From: Allomuricauda sp.
GTDB taxonomy: Bacteria; Bacteroidota; Bacteroidia; Flavobacteriales; Flavobacteriaceae
DNA length: 64,000 bases
Direction: 5' to 3'
NCBI GenBank assembly: GCA_017795045.1
Contig: CP051244.1
Location: forward strand, 3,296,306 to 3,360,305
The notes under the pieces are model-generated. The model was given only the letters and a program-made list of their open reading frames with translations. It ran no database searches and was not told where the DNA came from. Of the stretch, positions 25,523 through 34,687 are shown in pieces; within the stretch, counting starts at the first letter, position 1; every line of letters begins with the position of its first letter. Position numbers and translations under genes: made by a program.

Positions 25523-26023
25523 ATGTGGTTCAGACTTTTTTCTTTCCTAAAATTCCTATCCAAATCCAAAAACGAACACGGAGTCCACTCCCCTTTCGTG
25601 TTCAGCTATGTAACCCAATGCTTGTACAGTAAACAAAAATTCGACCAAGATAAAACCGCTAATGTATTGTTGAAAAGCATCGGTTATTTCAATATCAAAA
25701 CCCTATACATCAACGAAAATCCAGACTTTGAAGAATTGGTCAAGGCGCAATACCCAGATATCCGCCCCAGCGAGAATACGGTAGACCTATTGTTCACGAA
25801 GCATTTGGACGCTTATGGTCTTGACAGACTCCTTTCCAGCGGAAAGTTGCACAACGATAGTATGGTCTTGATAGACTCCATTCATGAAGACCCGGAAAGC
25901 GAACAGGAATGGAAAGACCTCATTGAATCGCCAAATATCTCCGTAAGTATGGACCTATTCCATTGTGGCGTCCTATTTGTTCGAAAAGAACAGGTCAAGG
26001 AACATTTCACCATTCGGATATAA
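25523..26023 (+). CDS. Shortened SAM-methyltransferase-like protein, probably without the SAM site
   Basis: This 166-residue protein has the N-terminus typical of a Bacteroidota class I methyltransferase family (KSKNEHGVHSPFVFSYVTQCLY) and its C-terminus (SMVLIDSIHEDPESEQEWKD, then LFHCGVLFVRKEQVKEHFTIRI). Family members usually have about 230-250 residues. The middle part, where motif I and the SAM loop should be, is reduced to about 70 residues without a GxGxG loop. The gene is intact and not frameshifted, so it may be a decayed or repurposed form. The frame runs back to 25487 inside the ABC-F gene, but MWFRLFSFLKFL is the conserved start. Confidence 0.7.
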   Translation: MWFRLFSFLKFLSKSKNEHGVHSPFVFSYVTQCLYSKQKFDQDKTANVLLKSIGYFNIKTLYINENPDFEELVKAQYPDIRPSENTVDLLFTKHLDAYGLDRLLSSGKLHNDSMVLIDSIHEDPESEQEWKDLIESPNISVSMDLFHCGVLFVRKEQVKEHFTIRI

Positions 26024-26039
26024 AGAAGTAATTTTAGGT

Positions 26040-26195
26040 ATGGAAAATGCAGCAACAGATAACACCATTTGGTACGTTCTGGCCGTGTTGGGGCTCGTTT
26101 ATTTGATTATCATATTCCGAAACAAAAGGGGCACCAAACGCAGAAGGTCCCGCAAGTTTATGGAAGGTAAACGACAACATGAGCGAGACAATTAG
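26040..26195 (+). CDS. Small single-pass membrane protein, unknown function
   Basis: This predicted 51-residue protein has an N-terminal outside segment (ENAATDNT), one membrane helix (IWYVLAVLGLVYLIIIF) and a strongly basic tail (RNKRGTKRRRSRKF). It lies 16 bp after the shortened methyltransferase gene. Its stop codon is part of the first unit of a 7-bp tandem repeat, so the array begins inside the coding sequence. No family is recognised. Confidence 0.6.
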   Translation: MENAATDNTIWYVLAVLGLVYLIIIFRNKRGTKRRRSRKFMEGKRQHERDN

Positions 26196-26251
26196 CAATT
26201 AGCAATTAGCAATTAGCAATTAGCAATTAGCAATTAGCAATTAGCAATTAG
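26189..26251 (+). repeat. Heptanucleotide tandem repeat, nine copies of CAATTAG
   Basis: Nine perfect 7-bp units run from 26189 to 26251, followed by a partial unit. A TAG occurs in all three forward frames within 21 bp, so the array closes every frame that enters it. The first unit supplies the stop of the small membrane-protein gene, and the array fills most of the gap before the cobalamin adenosyltransferase gene. Confidence 0.95.
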
Positions 26252-26315
26252 CAAAAATACATTTTAGTCATCCATACAACTGTTCATTGTTTATTGAACA
26301 TTGATAATTGTAAAA

Positions 26316-26876
26316 ATGAAAATTTACACCAAAACAGGCGATAAAGGCACCACGGCATTGTTCACGGGGACTCGCGTACCCAAGCACCATATCCGCATAG
26401 AGAGCTACGGCACCATTGACGAGCTCAACGCATTCTTGGGACTGATCCGCGATCAGGAAATGGATTCCCATTCCAAAAAAACAATTACCCTTATCCAAGA
26501 AAAACTGTTCACGGTAGGGTCTATTCTGGCCACCGAGCCCAAAAAGGACAGTCGCCTTAAAATTCCACGCATCAATGCCGATGATATTGCATTGTTGGAA
26601 AGGGAAATGGACTCCATGAACGAAAATCTTCCCCAGATGACACATTTTATCTTGCCAGGAGGACACCCAACCGTGTCATACTGTCATATTGCCAGAACGG
26701 TTTGTCGCAGGGCGGAACGCATGATTTCATATTTGAATGAAAACGAACCCCTTCCCGAAACCCTACTTTCCTATATCAACCGCCTTTCCGATTATCTCTT
26801 TGTCTTGGCACGAAAGTTGTCAAAAGATGTAAAAGCCGATGAAGTCAAGTGGATCCCGGAGAAATTGGACCAATAA
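26316..26876 (+). CDS. Cob(I)yrinic acid a,c-diamide adenosyltransferase, PduO type
   Basis: This 186-residue trimeric enzyme attaches the adenosyl group to cob(I)alamin to give coenzyme B12. It has YTKTGDKGTTALFTG at the N-terminus, the ESYGTIDELNAFLGL motif, and the C-terminal RTVCRRAERM and LNRLSDYLFV-like helices (INRLSDYLFVLAR) of the PduO/MMAB family. The ATG at 26316 is chosen; a TTG 15 nt upstream is possible. It would supply methylmalonyl-CoA mutase, whose GTPase chaperone meaB lies 15 kb away. Confidence 0.93.
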   Translation: MKIYTKTGDKGTTALFTGTRVPKHHIRIESYGTIDELNAFLGLIRDQEMDSHSKKTITLIQEKLFTVGSILATEPKKDSRLKIPRINADDIALLEREMDSMNENLPQMTHFILPGGHPTVSYCHIARTVCRRAERMISYLNENEPLPETLLSYINRLSDYLFVLARKLSKDVKADEVKWIPEKLDQ

Positions 26877-26941
26877 ATTCGTTTTTTTAACGTTAGAGTT
26901 TTGCCAACTCCAAAATAATTTTTAAATAATGTTGTTTTTAC

Positions 26942-26971
26942 TTGACAAATTGGGTTTAAAAATTATTTTTG
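26942..26971 (+). promoter_or_regulatory. Canonical Bacteroidota promoter of the DUF2795 gene
   Basis: TTG at 26942-26944 and a perfect TAnnTTTG (TATTTTTG, 26964-26971) are 19 bp apart. The expected transcription start is about 23 nt before the ATG at 26999. Confidence 0.7.
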
Positions 26972-26998
26972 CAAAAAATTTAAAATCAAACCGTTACT

Positions 26999-27223
26999 AT
27001 GTACTGGACATTAGAACTAGCCTCATATTTAAGTGATGCGCCTTGGCCAGCCACCAAAGACGAACTGATAGATTACGCAATCCGTACCGGAGCACCGTTG
27101 GAGGTTGTTGAAAACCTTCAATCCATGGAAGAAGAGGGCGGCGAGATATATGAGTCCATCGAGGAAATCTGGCCCGATTATCCTACGGAAGAGGACTACC
27201 TCTGGAACGAGGATGAGTATTGA
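26999..27223 (+). CDS. DUF2795 domain-containing protein
   Basis: This small acidic protein (74 residues) has the DUF2795 pattern: LASYLSDAPWPATKDELIDYAIRTGAP followed by EVVENLQSM and an acidic tail (DYPTEEDYLWNEDEY). The family is widespread and its function unknown; the fold is a small helical domain. It stands alone with its own strong promoter and a terminator, so it is probably well expressed. Confidence 0.88.
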   Translation: MYWTLELASYLSDAPWPATKDELIDYAIRTGAPLEVVENLQSMEEEGGEIYESIEEIWPDYPTEEDYLWNEDEY

Positions 27224-27246
27224 CCTCTGAATACACAAAGCACGTT

Positions 27247-27273
27247 AAAAAGTCTCATTTGAGGCTTTTTTTT
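27247..27273 (+). terminator. Rho-independent terminator of the DUF2795 gene
   Basis: A hairpin (AAGTCTCA at 27250-27257 with TGAGGCTT at 27260-27267, one G-T pair, flanking A/T pairs) is followed by a run of T to 27273. The T-run overlaps the spacer of a possible secA promoter. Confidence 0.7.
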
Positions 27274-27284
27274 ATGTAATTTTG
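27259..27284 (+). promoter_or_regulatory. Possible secA promoter overlapping the upstream terminator
   Basis: A perfect TAnnTTTG (TAATTTTG, 27277-27284) lies 75 bp before secA. The nearest TTG is at 27259-27261, only 15 bp away, so the -33 element is uncertain. Confidence 0.4.
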
Positions 27285-27358
27285 GCAGCCTAGCAAAAGA
27301 TTTCCAACATAATCCCATCAATGGAACAGCTTTTGCCACTCAAACAAAAAAACAATTC

Positions 27359-30300
27359 ATGAGTTTTATCAATTCCGTATTGAAGGTTTTTGTGGGTGAT
27401 AAATCAGAGAAAGATGTCAAGTCCCTACAACCTTTGGTCAAAGAAATAAGATCCTTTGAGCAACAACTGGAAGGACTGTCCCACGACGAACTTAGACAAA
27501 AGACCGCTGCCTTTAAAGCCCAAATTGCAGAAGACTGTAAAGAGGTGAATGAAAAAATTTCTGCTTTACAGGACGAGGTCCAAAACTCCACCGACATTGA
27601 TCGCAACGAGGAAATCTATGCTGAAATAGACAAACTCAACGAAGAAGCCTATAAAATTTCGGAAAAGACACTGAGCACTATCCTTCCAGAGGCTTTTGCC
27701 GTGGTGAAGGAAACTGCCAAACGCTTTGCCAATAACGAAACGCTTACGGTAACCGCTTCGGAGTTTGACCGTGTTCTTTCCGGTGATAAAGACTATGTAA
27801 CCCTGGAAGGTGACAGCGCCATTTGGAAGAACTCATGGGATGCTGCCGGCAAGGAAGTCACTTGGGACATGATACATTATGATGTACAGTTGATCGGAGG
27901 TATTGCACTGCACGAAGGAAAAATTGCCGAAATGCAGACCGGGGAAGGAAAAACCCTCGTGGCCACCCTCCCACTCTACCTAAACGCCTTGGCCGGTAAA
28001 GGTGCGCACTTGGTCACCGTTAACGATTACTTGGCCAAAAGGGACAGCGCTTGGATGGCGCCCATTTTTGAATTCCATGGCCTATCCGTGGATTGTATAG
28101 ACAAGCACCAGCCCAATTCCGATGGAAGACGGGCCGCCTACAATGCCGATATCACCTACGGTACCAATAACGAGTTTGGTTTTGACTACCTACGCGACAA
28201 TATGGCGCATACTCCGGGAGATTTGGTACAACGTCCCCACCATTATGCCATTGTGGATGAGGTGGATTCCGTATTGATCGATGATGCCCGGACCCCTTTG
28301 ATCATTTCAGGTCCCGTACCCGAAGGTGACCGCCATGAATTCAACGAATTAAAACCAAAGGTTTCGGACATTGTCCAGAAACAACGCCAATATCTGACAG
28401 GTGTTTTGGCTGAAGCCAAGAAACTTATCGCGGCTGGCGATACCAAGGAAGGTGGGTTCCTTTTGCTACGGGTACACCGTGGACTTCCCAAAAACAAAGC
28501 CCTCATCAAGTTTTTGAGCGAGGAAGGCGTGAAACAATTGTTGCAGAAGACCGAAAACTTCTACATGCAGGACAACAACCGGGAAATGCCCAAAGTGGAT
28601 GCCGAATTGTTGTTTGTCATTGATGAAAAGAACAATCAGATTGAGCTTACCGATAAAGGAGTGGATTACATCTCCGGGGACCAGGACAAAGATTTCTTTG
28701 TAATGCCCGATATCGGTAGCGAAATTGCCAAAATAGAAGGACAGGAACTTGAGATTGAGCAAGAGGCCGAACTCAAGGAAGAGCTTTTCAAGGATTTCGC
28801 CGTAAAGAGTGAACGCATCCATACCATGACACAACTACTGAAAGCCTACACGCTTTTTGAAAAAGACGTGGAATACGTGGTCATGGACAACAAGGTAATG
28901 ATCGTGGATGAGCAAACCGGTCGTATCATGGACGGTAGACGCTACTCCGATGGACTCCACCAAGCCATTGAGGCCAAGGAAAGTGTGAAGATCGAGGCCA
29001 TGACACAGACCTTCGCCACCATTACCCTACAGAACTATTTTAGAATGTACAACAAGCTGGCCGGGATGACCGGTACAGCGGTTACCGAGGCAGGTGAATT
29101 TTGGGAAATCTATAAGTTGGATGTGATGGAAATCCCAACCAACAGACCGATTGCCCGGGATGACCGTCATGATTTGATCTACAAGACCAAGCGTGAAAAA
29201 TACAACGCCATCATTGAAGAGGTAACCACCCTTTCCTCAGCGGGAAGACCTGTCCTTATTGGTACCACATCTGTGGAAATATCCGAATTGCTCTCCAAAC
29301 TCTTGAGCGTTCGTAAGGTTCCGCACAATGTGTTGAATGCCAAACTCCACAAGAAAGAGGCAGACATTGTAGCCGAAGCAGGAAATGCAGGCGTGGTCAC
29401 CATTGCCACCAACATGGCCGGTAGGGGTACCGATATTAAATTGACCCCCACCGTAAAAGAAGCTGGAGGTTTGGCCATTATTGGTACAGAGCGTCACGAT
29501 TCCAGACGTGTTGACAGACAGTTGAGAGGTCGTTCTGGACGACAAGGAGATCCGGGAAGTTCCCAGTTCTATGTTTCCTTGGAAGATAACCTCATGCGTT
29601 TGTTCGGGTCGGACCGAGTGGCCAAAATGATGGACCGTATGGGATTGGAAGAAGGTGAGGTCATCCAACACTCCATGATGACCAAGTCCATTGAACGCGC
29701 CCAGAAAAAAGTAGAAGAGAACAACTTTGGTATCCGTAAACGTCTTTTGGAATATGATGACGTCATGAATGCCCAAAGAGAGGTGGTCTACAAAAGAAGA
29801 AGGCATGCCCTGCAAGGGGAACGCCTTAAAGTGGACATTGCCAATATGATCTATGACACTTGTGAGGTGATTGCGGAAACCAATAAAATGGCCGATGATT
29901 ACAAAAACTTCGAGTTTGAACTGATCAAGTACTTTTCCATAACCTCCCCCATCAGCGAAGAGGAGTTTAAAAAGCTAGGCTTCCAAGAAATTGCCAATAC
30001 CATCTACAAGACTGCTTACGATTTCTACCAACAGAAAATGGAACGCAGTGCCAGTGCGGCATTCCAGGTCATTAAAAAAGTATACGAGGACCAGTCCAAC
30101 AAGTTTGAACGTATCGTGGTTCCCTTTACGGATGGCATCAAAAGCTTGAACGTGGTCACCAATCTTGAGAAGGCATACACCACCGATGGCAAACAGTTGA
30201 TCACCGATTTCGAGAAGAACATCTCCTTGGCCATTATTGACGACTCTTGGAAAACGCATTTGCGCAAAATGGACGAGCTGAAACAATCGGTACAGTTGGC

Positions 30301-30721
30301 CGTACACGAACAGAAAGATCCTTTATTGATCTACAAGTTCGAGGCGTTTGAACTCTTCAAGGAAATGATAGATAAAGTGAACAAAGAAGTGATTTCATTC
30401 TTGTTCAAGGGTGAACTTCCTTCAGAAAATACCAATCAAATCCAAGAGGCACGCAACGTTCGCAGGCCCAAGGAAAATCTTCAGACCTCAAAAGAAGAAA
30501 TCCCGAACAGTGATGAATTGGCCGCACAGAACAGGGCTGCGGGACAAACCCAGCGACAGAGGCCACAGGTGACCGAGACCATAATCCGTGAAAAACCAAA
30601 AATTGGCAGGAATGACAAAGTCACCATAAAAAATGTGATGTCCGGGGAAAGCAAGACCTGTAAGTACAAACAAGCCGAACCCCTTATCGATAAGGGCGAG
30701 TGGGTACTCGTAGAGGACTGA
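27359..30721 (+). CDS. secA: Preprotein translocase ATPase SecA
   Basis: This 1120-residue motor pushes preproteins through SecYEG. Walker A (TGEGKTLVATLP, near residue 195), Walker B with VDEVDSVLIDDARTPLIISGP, and the helicase motifs MAGRGTDIKL and RQLRGRSGRQGDPGSSQF are intact. The protein is about 220 residues longer than E. coli SecA, with inserts in the nucleotide-binding domain region (about residues 330-480), as in other Bacteroidota. The C-terminus has no Cys-rich zinc finger and ends in VTIKNVMSGESKTCKYKQAE. Confidence 0.97.
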   Translation: MSFINSVLKVFVGDKSEKDVKSLQPLVKEIRSFEQQLEGLSHDELRQKTAAFKAQIAEDCKEVNEKISALQDEVQNSTDIDRNEEIYAEIDKLNEEAYKISEKTLSTILPEAFAVVKETAKRFANNETLTVTASEFDRVLSGDKDYVTLEGDSAIWKNSWDAAGKEVTWDMIHYDVQLIGGIALHEGKIAEMQTGEGKTLVATLPLYLNALAGKGAHLVTVNDYLAKRDSAWMAPIFEFHGLSVDCIDKHQPNSDGRRAAYNADITYGTNNEFGFDYLRDNMAHTPGDLVQRPHHYAIVDEVDSVLIDDARTPLIISGPVPEGDRHEFNELKPKVSDIVQKQRQYLTGVLAEAKKLIAAGDTKEGGFLLLRVHRGLPKNKALIKFLSEEGVKQLLQKTENFYMQDNNREMPKVDAELLFVIDEKNNQIELTDKGVDYISGDQDKDFFVMPDIGSEIAKIEGQELEIEQEAELKEELFKDFAVKSERIHTMTQLLKAYTLFEKDVEYVVMDNKVMIVDEQTGRIMDGRRYSDGLHQAIEAKESVKIEAMTQTFATITLQNYFRMYNKLAGMTGTAVTEAGEFWEIYKLDVMEIPTNRPIARDDRHDLIYKTKREKYNAIIEEVTTLSSAGRPVLIGTTSVEISELLSKLLSVRKVPHNVLNAKLHKKEADIVAEAGNAGVVTIATNMAGRGTDIKLTPTVKEAGGLAIIGTERHDSRRVDRQLRGRSGRQGDPGSSQFYVSLEDNLMRLFGSDRVAKMMDRMGLEEGEVIQHSMMTKSIERAQKKVEENNFGIRKRLLEYDDVMNAQREVVYKRRRHALQGERLKVDIANMIYDTCEVIAETNKMADDYKNFEFELIKYFSITSPISEEEFKKLGFQEIANTIYKTAYDFYQQKMERSASAAFQVIKKVYEDQSNKFERIVVPFTDGIKSLNVVTNLEKAYTTDGKQLITDFEKNISLAIIDDSWKTHLRKMDELKQSVQLAVHEQKDPLLIYKFEAFELFKEMIDKVNKEVISFLFKGELPSENTNQIQEARNVRRPKENLQTSKEEIPNSDELAAQNRAAGQTQRQRPQVTETIIREKPKIGRNDKVTIKNVMSGESKTCKYKQAEPLIDKGEWVLVED

Positions 30722-30742
30722 TTTTTTCCTACATAAAGTTTT

Positions 30743-30773
30743 AAAAGCGGCAGCGATTTACGCTGCCGCTTTT
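30743..30773 (+). terminator. Strong rho-independent terminator after secA
   Basis: A perfect 13-bp stem AAAAGCGGCAGCG / CGCTGCCGCTTTT (30743-30755 and 30761-30773) with an ATTTA loop follows the secA stop by 21 bp. It could work in both directions. Confidence 0.9.
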
Positions 30774-30888
30774 GATTATATCAAAAAACATATTTAGATT
30801 TACACCACAAACACCCCGTAACGAGCTACTTTTACTACTTCAATGAATCAACCTTTAGTGTAGTAGAGGAAAACACCAAGCGTAGCAT

Positions 30889-32106
30889 ATGAAGATTCCT
30901 ATTAAGGACAGATATCGTTTACAAGATAAGATTGATTTGATACTTAAAGTTAATTATAGTTCTTCGGTGTTCGCTTTTATCCTCGGGATAATATGCCTCT
31001 TCTTTTTGAATATTCAAGGCATGATTCCCTATGCCTGTTTTGGTTTTGCCTTCTTGAACTTGTTAAATACGGTTCTATATAAAAAGCACGGAAACCTTAT
31101 CCTTACCTATAACCTCACCTCCATCTTGGCCATGATCGGGGCCACCATGGTAACTATTTATAGTGGAGGAATACAAAGTCCGTTTGTTTTTGTTTTGGCC
31201 ATTGTGGTCTTTGCTGGCTATGTCACCACCAAAGTGTTTGGGCAACTTTATCTGATCATCAACCTTTCGGTTCTAGCCATTTTGTTCCTATATGATGTAG
31301 GCAACTTTAAGGTCACCGAGAACACCATTCCTTTGGAAGCCAGGGACTGGTTTGCCTTTTTAAGTGCTGTTTTTGCAGTATATCTATTGGGAGGGGTCTT
31401 TGGGAAAAATCTGCTTAGGGCACACCATAAGTTGTACAAATCCCGAAATGAGATCCAAGAACGTATTGAAGAAAAAGAAATCCTGCTCAAGGAAGTGCAT
31501 CACAGGGTAAAGAACAACCTACAGACCGTATCCAGTCTTTTGAGCCTGCAATCCCGGGCCATCGCCGATGATAAGATCAGTAACATCATCAAAAGCAGCC
31601 AGAACAGGGTAGTTTCCATGGCCATGGTGCACGAGATGCTCTATAAGCGGGACGATTACCTTTCAAAGATTGAACTCAAACCCTATGTTCAGGAGTTGTG
31701 CGATTATCTCGTACGTTCCGTAAAAGGGACCTCGAACAACGTCAAGGTAAATCTGGACATTGACGATAACAAGCTCAGTATAGATACCATTATTCCGCTT
31801 GGGCTCATCATCAACGAAACCATCACCAATGCTCTTAAATACGGTATAACAGAAGGGCATGATGGCGAAATCCATGTATCCCTGCACAAGCTTCCCAATG
31901 ACCGCTACGAGATGTATTTGGGAGACAATGGTATTGGGTATTCAGAGGATATCAACCCAAGGACATCAAACTCCTTGGGATTAAAGCTTATTTACAACCT
32001 CACACGCCAGCTCCGGGGTACCATTAGCCGGGATTACGACAAGAAAGGAACCTACTATCGTATAGAGTTTGAGGAAATTATAGAGGAATTCAACTCGGTT
32101 GATTAA
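30889..32106 (+). CDS. Membrane sensor histidine kinase (HisKA_2 family)
   Basis: This 405-residue protein has about six membrane helices in residues 22-175 and almost no periplasmic domain, so it may sense membrane state or a ligand within the bilayer. A short coiled linker leads to the HisKA_2 phosphoacceptor EVHHRVKNNLQ (His 204/205, most likely 205). The HATPase follows with NETITNALKY (N box), GDNGIGY (G1) and SLGLKLI (G2). No response regulator is adjacent, so it is an orphan kinase. It stands between the secA terminator and the M14 gene. Confidence 0.9.
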   Translation: MKIPIKDRYRLQDKIDLILKVNYSSSVFAFILGIICLFFLNIQGMIPYACFGFAFLNLLNTVLYKKHGNLILTYNLTSILAMIGATMVTIYSGGIQSPFVFVLAIVVFAGYVTTKVFGQLYLIINLSVLAILFLYDVGNFKVTENTIPLEARDWFAFLSAVFAVYLLGGVFGKNLLRAHHKLYKSRNEIQERIEEKEILLKEVHHRVKNNLQTVSSLLSLQSRAIADDKISNIIKSSQNRVVSMAMVHEMLYKRDDYLSKIELKPYVQELCDYLVRSVKGTSNNVKVNLDIDDNKLSIDTIIPLGLIINETITNALKYGITEGHDGEIHVSLHKLPNDRYEMYLGDNGIGYSEDINPRTSNSLGLKLIYNLTRQLRGTISRDYDKKGTYYRIEFEEIIEEFNSVD

Positions 32107-32149
32107 ACGGTTTTTTTATCTTTAGAAGATTATCATTAATCTTCATCGC

Positions 32150-34672
32150 ATGTCAAAAAAACTACTCCTAGGCATATTCCTTGCCTGTATCACCTTTTCA
32201 ATCTCCGCTCAAGATTATTTTTTTAAGAAATTCCATCCCTTCAATCCAGAGGTACCTTCACCCGAAGAATTTTTGGGATATGGCATTGGGGATAGGCATA
32301 CCCGCCATGACCTTATTGTGTCCTATTTGACGAAGCTTTCCGAGGTTTCGGACAGGGCCAGCATTCACCAATATGGACAGACCCATGAGGGACGGAAATT
32401 GGTCATCCTGACCATTACATCCCCAGAAAACCTCAACAATTTGGAGCAATTGAAGCAAAAACACCTTCAATTTACAGACCCTTCCCAAACCCCGACCAAT
32501 TATGATGAAGTACCCATTTTCATCAATTTGGGGTATAACGTCCACGGGAACGAGCCCTCAAGTTCCGAGGCAGCTTTGCTGACCGCCTACACCTTGACCG
32601 CTTCCAACCATCCGGAAATATTGAACTATCTGGACAAAGGGGTCATCTTTATTGACCCTACCATCAATCCAGATGGAAGGGACAGGCATACCCAGTGGGC
32701 CAACATGTACCAAGGCAACCCATTGGTGGCCGATCCAGCGGATGCCGAACACAACGAATACTGGCCGATGGGCCGGACCAATCATTATTGGTTTGACCTG
32801 AACCGGGATTGGCTTTTGGCCATCAACCCGGAAAGCCGGGGCAAACTCAACTGGTATCATGACTGGTACCCCAATGTGGTCACTGATTTTCATGAAATGG
32901 GGAGCCAGAGCACCTATTTCTTTGAACCGATGAAGACCAATGGCTCCTTAAACCCCATTATGCCCAAGGAAAATTACGAGGACCTTAACAATCTGTTTGG
33001 GGATTATTTCTCAGAAGCGTTGGACAGCATCGGTTCGTTTTACTTCACCAAAGAAGTCTTTGATGGCACGTATCCCGGTTACGGCTCCTCCTACCCCGAT
33101 CTTCAAGGCGGTTTGGGAATATTGTTTGAACAAGCCAGCTCACGGGGACACAAACAAACCACCGATTTTGGGGAAATCACCTTTCCTTTTACCATCAGAA
33201 ACCAATATACCTCAAGCATTACCACGGTCAAGGCTGCTGTTGAAAACAAGGCCATGTTACGCAAATACCAACAAGATTTCTTTAAAAGTGGACTCACCAA
33301 CGCCTCCAAAAGCAGAATTCAAGGGTATACGTTCGGGGATGATTACGATGCCAACCGGGTAAAAGCGTTTGTGGACAAGTTGTTGTTGCACAAAATTGAT
33401 GTCTATAAATCCGGAAACCGATTTGTGGTCCCTACACGGCAGCCCCAGTACAGAATGGTCCAGACCATGTTCGAGACCTATGACAAATACCGGGACAGTG
33501 TCTATTATGATGCTTCCGCCTGGTCATTGGCCAATTTCTACAACATGAAATACAGTCCGGTCAACAGTTTAAACTTGGGCGAGAAAGTCACCTCCACTGA
33601 GAGTTTGGTGAACCCACAGGCCGTGCAAAAATCCGAGTATGCCTATATCATTGATTATGATGATTACAATGCCGTAGCGGCCCTCAACTATTTACAATCC
33701 AAAGGATTGGCACTGTCCTCTGCCTTTAAGCCCTTCACGGTCAAAACCACAGTTGGAAACAAAAGGTTCAACTACGGGGCCTTGGTGGTGCCTGTTAGCC
33801 TACAGCAAAAGAAAGATGCCGATACCGTGTACCAATTGGTCCAAGAGGCACAACAAAAATTTCAGGTCCCCACCTATTCCATCCCTTCGGGCTATAGTGT
33901 ACAAGGGGTTGATTTGGGAAGTAGGTACATTTCTCCCATTACCAAGCCCAAAGCCGTAATGCTTATTGGACAGGGTACCCGCTCCTATGAAGCCGGTGAG
34001 GTCTGGCACCTGTTGGACACCCGTGTGCATATGCCCATCACCAAAGTTCCCATGCGAAATTTTGGCAGATTGGATTTGGACAAGTACAATACGCTGGTGA
34101 TGGTCTCCGGCTCATACCATTTTTCGGAAAGTCAATTCAACAAAATCAAGGATTGGGTGAGCAAGGGCAATACCCTTATTACGATAGGAACAGCCTCCGA
34201 ATGGGCCATCGACAAGAAATTGGTGATGGAAAAATTGACCAAACAAGAAAAGGACTCCACCGCAACCGTGGAGCGTAAACCTTATGTGGACGCACCCGAG
34301 AACATCGGCAAGGAAAGTGTGGGCGGTGCTATTTTTAAAGTGGATATTGATGTGACCCACCCCTTGGCCTTTGGGTATCGGGACACAACCATTCCTGTGT
34401 ACAAGAACAACTCTGTTTGGTTGGCACCTAGCAAAAATGCCTATGCCACCGTAGGGAAATATTCCAAAAATCCGCATGTGGATGGCTTTATCACTTCCAA
34501 GAATATGGAAGAAAACCTAAAACCTTCGGCCTCATTAATAGTTAGTGAGGTAGGCAGTGGTCGTGTAGTATTGTTTGCAGACAACCCCAATTTCAGGGGA
34601 TCATGGTACGGCACCAACCGACTGTTTCTGAATGCATTGTTTTTGGGGGATAAAATAGAAGTACCTGAATAA
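32150..34672 (+). CDS. Secreted M14 family zinc carboxypeptidase
   Basis: This 840-residue exported enzyme has a signal peptide (KKLLLGIFLACITFSISAQ). The M14 domain has zinc ligands H132 and E135 in the HGNE motif and H248 in TDFHEMG. DPTINPDGRDRH and FDLNRDW are substrate-site motifs. The C-terminal half includes a glutamine-amidotransferase-like fold (AVMLIGQGTRSYEAGEVWHLLD). Such large M14 proteins are common in marine Bacteroidota and digest peptides outside the cell. The amidohydrolase gene follows after 15 bp. Confidence 0.9.
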   Translation: MSKKLLLGIFLACITFSISAQDYFFKKFHPFNPEVPSPEEFLGYGIGDRHTRHDLIVSYLTKLSEVSDRASIHQYGQTHEGRKLVILTITSPENLNNLEQLKQKHLQFTDPSQTPTNYDEVPIFINLGYNVHGNEPSSSEAALLTAYTLTASNHPEILNYLDKGVIFIDPTINPDGRDRHTQWANMYQGNPLVADPADAEHNEYWPMGRTNHYWFDLNRDWLLAINPESRGKLNWYHDWYPNVVTDFHEMGSQSTYFFEPMKTNGSLNPIMPKENYEDLNNLFGDYFSEALDSIGSFYFTKEVFDGTYPGYGSSYPDLQGGLGILFEQASSRGHKQTTDFGEITFPFTIRNQYTSSITTVKAAVENKAMLRKYQQDFFKSGLTNASKSRIQGYTFGDDYDANRVKAFVDKLLLHKIDVYKSGNRFVVPTRQPQYRMVQTMFETYDKYRDSVYYDASAWSLANFYNMKYSPVNSLNLGEKVTSTESLVNPQAVQKSEYAYIIDYDDYNAVAALNYLQSKGLALSSAFKPFTVKTTVGNKRFNYGALVVPVSLQQKKDADTVYQLVQEAQQKFQVPTYSIPSGYSVQGVDLGSRYISPITKPKAVMLIGQGTRSYEAGEVWHLLDTRVHMPITKVPMRNFGRLDLDKYNTLVMVSGSYHFSESQFNKIKDWVSKGNTLITIGTASEWAIDKKLVMEKLTKQEKDSTATVERKPYVDAPENIGKESVGGAIFKVDIDVTHPLAFGYRDTTIPVYKNNSVWLAPSKNAYATVGKYSKNPHVDGFITSKNMEENLKPSASLIVSEVGSGRVVLFADNPNFRGSWYGTNRLFLNALFLGDKIEVPE

Positions 34673-34687
34673 CCAACACCCGATATC

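Noticed and set aside
26189-26251. CRISPR-like array at the 7-bp repeat
   Set aside because: The units are contiguous with no spacers, and there are no cas genes in the window.
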